Part shown: one piece after another, positions 62,431 to 64,000 of the stretch | Numbering within the stretch: the first letter of the stretch is position 1 | How the letters are laid out: each line of letters opens with the position of its first letter | Origin: Staphylococcus nepalensis | GTDB lineage: Bacteria; Bacillota; Bacilli; Staphylococcales; Staphylococcaceae | Direction of reading: 5' to 3' | Length of the DNA: 64,000 nucleotides | NCBI RefSeq assembly: GCF_014635045.1 | Contig: NZ_BMCF01000008.1 | Coordinates: 1-64,000 of the forward strand | Program-made: the position numbers and the translations under genes | Notes under the pieces: model-generated | The model's input: the letters and a program-made list of their open reading frames with translations, nothing else | The model's database searches: none | Told to the model about the DNA's origin: nothing

Positions 62431-63948
62431 TTATTTAATGCCACGCATGCCTTTTACAATTTTTGGTACAAAAGCTAAAATAATTAAGCTGACTACGATT
62501 GCGATGCAACCTAAGAGTAAGAAATAGTTTTTGTAACCAAGGGGATCAATTAATTTAACTAAAGTTCCGTTAATTGCTTGAGCACAAGCATTAGTTAATA
62601 ACCATAAGCTCATCATTTGTGTGTTGAAAGCTTTTGGTGCAAGTTTTACTGCTGCACTGTTACCAGTTGGTGATAAACATAGCTCACCAATGACACAAAT
62701 GATATAAGATAAAATAACCCAGTTAACGCTGATCGATGCACCGCCTGAAGCATGACCGATAGAGCCAATCATTATGTAAGAAGCGCCGGCTAACAGTGCA
62801 CCTAAAACAAATTTTGTTGCAAGACTTGGTTGGCGTCGAGCCATTTTAGCCCATATGAGTGAAACAACTGGCGCGAGCAACACGATAAATAATGGGTTAA
62901 TGGATTGGAAAAGTGCAGGACCAAAGTCTGCTGTCCATCCAAATATATTTAATTTCATATCACTGCTTTCAAAAGCAAATAAGTTAAGTACGTTAGCGCC
63001 TTGTTCTTGAATTGACCAGAATACAACACCAAGAATAAATAAAGGTATAAACGCAATAACTCTTGAACGCTCGTCATCAGTTACTTCTTTGCTTCGAATC
63101 ATAATTGTGAAATAAATGATAGGTAACGCTACACCTAGTATAAGTACAGTTGTACTGACTAAGCTAAATGACAGTGTACCTGTTAATCCAGTAATTAATA
63201 CCACCACTGCTATAATAACGATGATAGCGGCAAATAAAAGTCCATATTTCTTTTTCTCACTTTTGCTTAATGGATTTGATGGTTTAGTACCGATTGGCCC
63301 AATATTTTTTTTGTTAAAAAACATATACCAAACAAGTCCAAGTGCCATACCAATTGCAGCGATTAAGAAACCACCATGGAAATTACCAGTTTGCACGAAT
63401 TGATCTAAGATAATTGGTGAAATTAATGCACCTAAGTTCACTGACATATAGAATATAACAAATCCAGCATCGATACGTGTATCTCTATCTGGATACAATC
63501 TGCCAACAATATTGGAAATACTTGGTTTCATTAAACCAGAACCTACGATAATGAAGAACATAGAAATAAATAATCCAGCAATATCTAAAGGTAAGCTTAA
63601 GAAAATATGACCAATAATAATGAGCACACCACCATAAAACGTTGCAGCACGTGTACCAGTAATCCTATCGGAAATCCATCCGCCAAGCACAGATGTCATA
63701 TAAATTAACGCACCATATACAGCCATAATAGACTGAGCAGTGCCTTTGTCCATACCTAATCCGCCATCTTTAATAGCGAAATACATATAGAAAATAAGTA
63801 GGGCACGCATACCGTAGTAGCTGAACCTCTCCCAAAATTCAACAAAGAATAAAACGCCTAGCCCTTTAGGGTGTCCAAAAAATCCTTTCTGTGGAATAGA
63901 TTGAACAGCTTGTTCATGGGCTTTATCTTGATTTTGCATAAGCAACAT
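62431..63948 (-). CDS. dtpT: Proton-dependent di-/tripeptide transporter DtpT
   Basis: A 505-aa POT/PTR2-family transporter with about 14 helices. FVEFWERFSYYGMRALLIFYM in helix 1 carries the proton-coupling ExxER motif, GGWISDRITGTRAATFYGG lies after helix 2, and SVNLGALISPII and GELCLSPTGNSAAVKLAPK are PTR2 signatures. It imports di- and tripeptides using the proton gradient. AAGGACGGGGA is six bases from AAGGA to ATG 63948, which is preferred over the internal ATG three codons on. Ends at a terminator. Confidence 0.95.
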   Translation of the reverse strand: MLLMQNQDKAHEQAVQSIPQKGFFGHPKGLGVLFFVEFWERFSYYGMRALLIFYMYFAIKDGGLGMDKGTAQSIMAVYGALIYMTSVLGGWISDRITGTRAATFYGGVLIIIGHIFLSLPLDIAGLFISMFFIIVGSGLMKPSISNIVGRLYPDRDTRIDAGFVIFYMSVNLGALISPIILDQFVQTGNFHGGFLIAAIGMALGLVWYMFFNKKNIGPIGTKPSNPLSKSEKKKYGLLFAAIIVIIAVVVLITGLTGTLSFSLVSTTVLILGVALPIIYFTIMIRSKEVTDDERSRVIAFIPLFILGVVFWSIQEQGANVLNLFAFESSDMKLNIFGWTADFGPALFQSINPLFIVLLAPVVSLIWAKMARRQPSLATKFVLGALLAGASYIMIGSIGHASGGASISVNWVILSYIICVIGELCLSPTGNSAAVKLAPKAFNTQMMSLWLLTNACAQAINGTLVKLIDPLGYKNYFLLLGCIAIVVSLIILAFVPKIVKGMRGIK

Positions 63949-64000
63949 TCCCCGTCCTTTCTTGCTCCCAATAAGAATGTATAAAAATGATTTTACGCTT

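Noticed and set aside
1..64000. CRISPR array, prophage, insertion sequence, tRNA or rRNA
   Set aside because: No regularly spaced repeats, transposase, integrase, phage structural genes or cloverleaf/rRNA sequences were seen on either strand.

Overview
The window is AT-rich chromosomal DNA from a Staphylococcus that is not S. aureus. The evidence is a set of near-full-length staphylococcal proteins: MgrA (147 aa with Cys12), NorA, UppP (291 aa) and LtaS (646 aa, with Thr300 and the Ala217 cleavage position conserved). The order mgrA ... norA ... fruR-fruK-fruA, nagA ... csbB ... queCDE, pabABC ... ltaS, ABC-F, recQ, two-gene betaine-type ABC transporter, hisC ... dtpT is, as I recall it, the S. 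aureus backbone order. It departs from S. aureus in lacking saePQRS between csbB and the queuosine genes, and in having gtaB beside norA. A member of the S. saprophyticus group is my best guess; the sequence alone does not fix the species. I see no prophage, insertion sequence, CRISPR array, tRNA or rRNA.

Layout. 0-13.5 kb: a YebC-family translation factor with a cupin gene, a MetE-like methyltransferase, a DUF402 protein, a LysR regulator, two MFS transporters, small membrane proteins, two GNAT acetyltransferases, a small lipoprotein, and a MocR regulator divergent from a LysE-type exporter. 13.5-16.4 kb (minus strand): LOG-family hydrolase, YaiI-type protein, a coiled-coil membrane-anchored protein with an internal duplication, and uppP. 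16.7-24.9 kb: a CydDC-like ABC exporter, mgrA, a COG0523 metallochaperone GTPase, an aldo/keto reductase, a DedA protein and malate dehydrogenase. 25-31 kb: membrane proteins, a PPC-domain protein, norA, gtaB and ybaK. 31-38 kb: fructose operon, nagA and a CNNM-type Mg2+ exporter with an unusual leader. 38-48 kb: aldo/keto reductase, csbB, queCDE under a preQ1-I riboswitch, pabABC and pxpBC. 49-64 kb: ltaS, a ZIP transporter, an ABC-F ATPase, recQ, the ABC importer, hisC, a deoxyribonucleotidase, a lipid kinase and dtpT.

Several genes share one theme, cell-envelope lipid carriers and lipoteichoic acid. uppP and dedA recycle undecaprenyl phosphate, gtaB supplies UDP-glucose, csbB makes a C55-P-linked sugar donor, ltaS polymerises the glycerolphosphate chain, and the diacylglycerol kinase family gene may recycle the by-product. 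mgrA and its classical target norA lie within 7 kb of each other.

Most genes are ordinary core genes. The more interesting material is in gaps and details: a leader before the CNNM exporter gene with a four-codon ORF and a hairpin hiding the likely Shine-Dalgarno; loss of the two known phosphoserines in MgrA; a large dyad between uppP and the CydDC-like genes; structured intergenic elements near 26.2, 48.6 and 60.4 kb; and ten-base tandem repeats plus a cre-like site at the fructose operon promoter.
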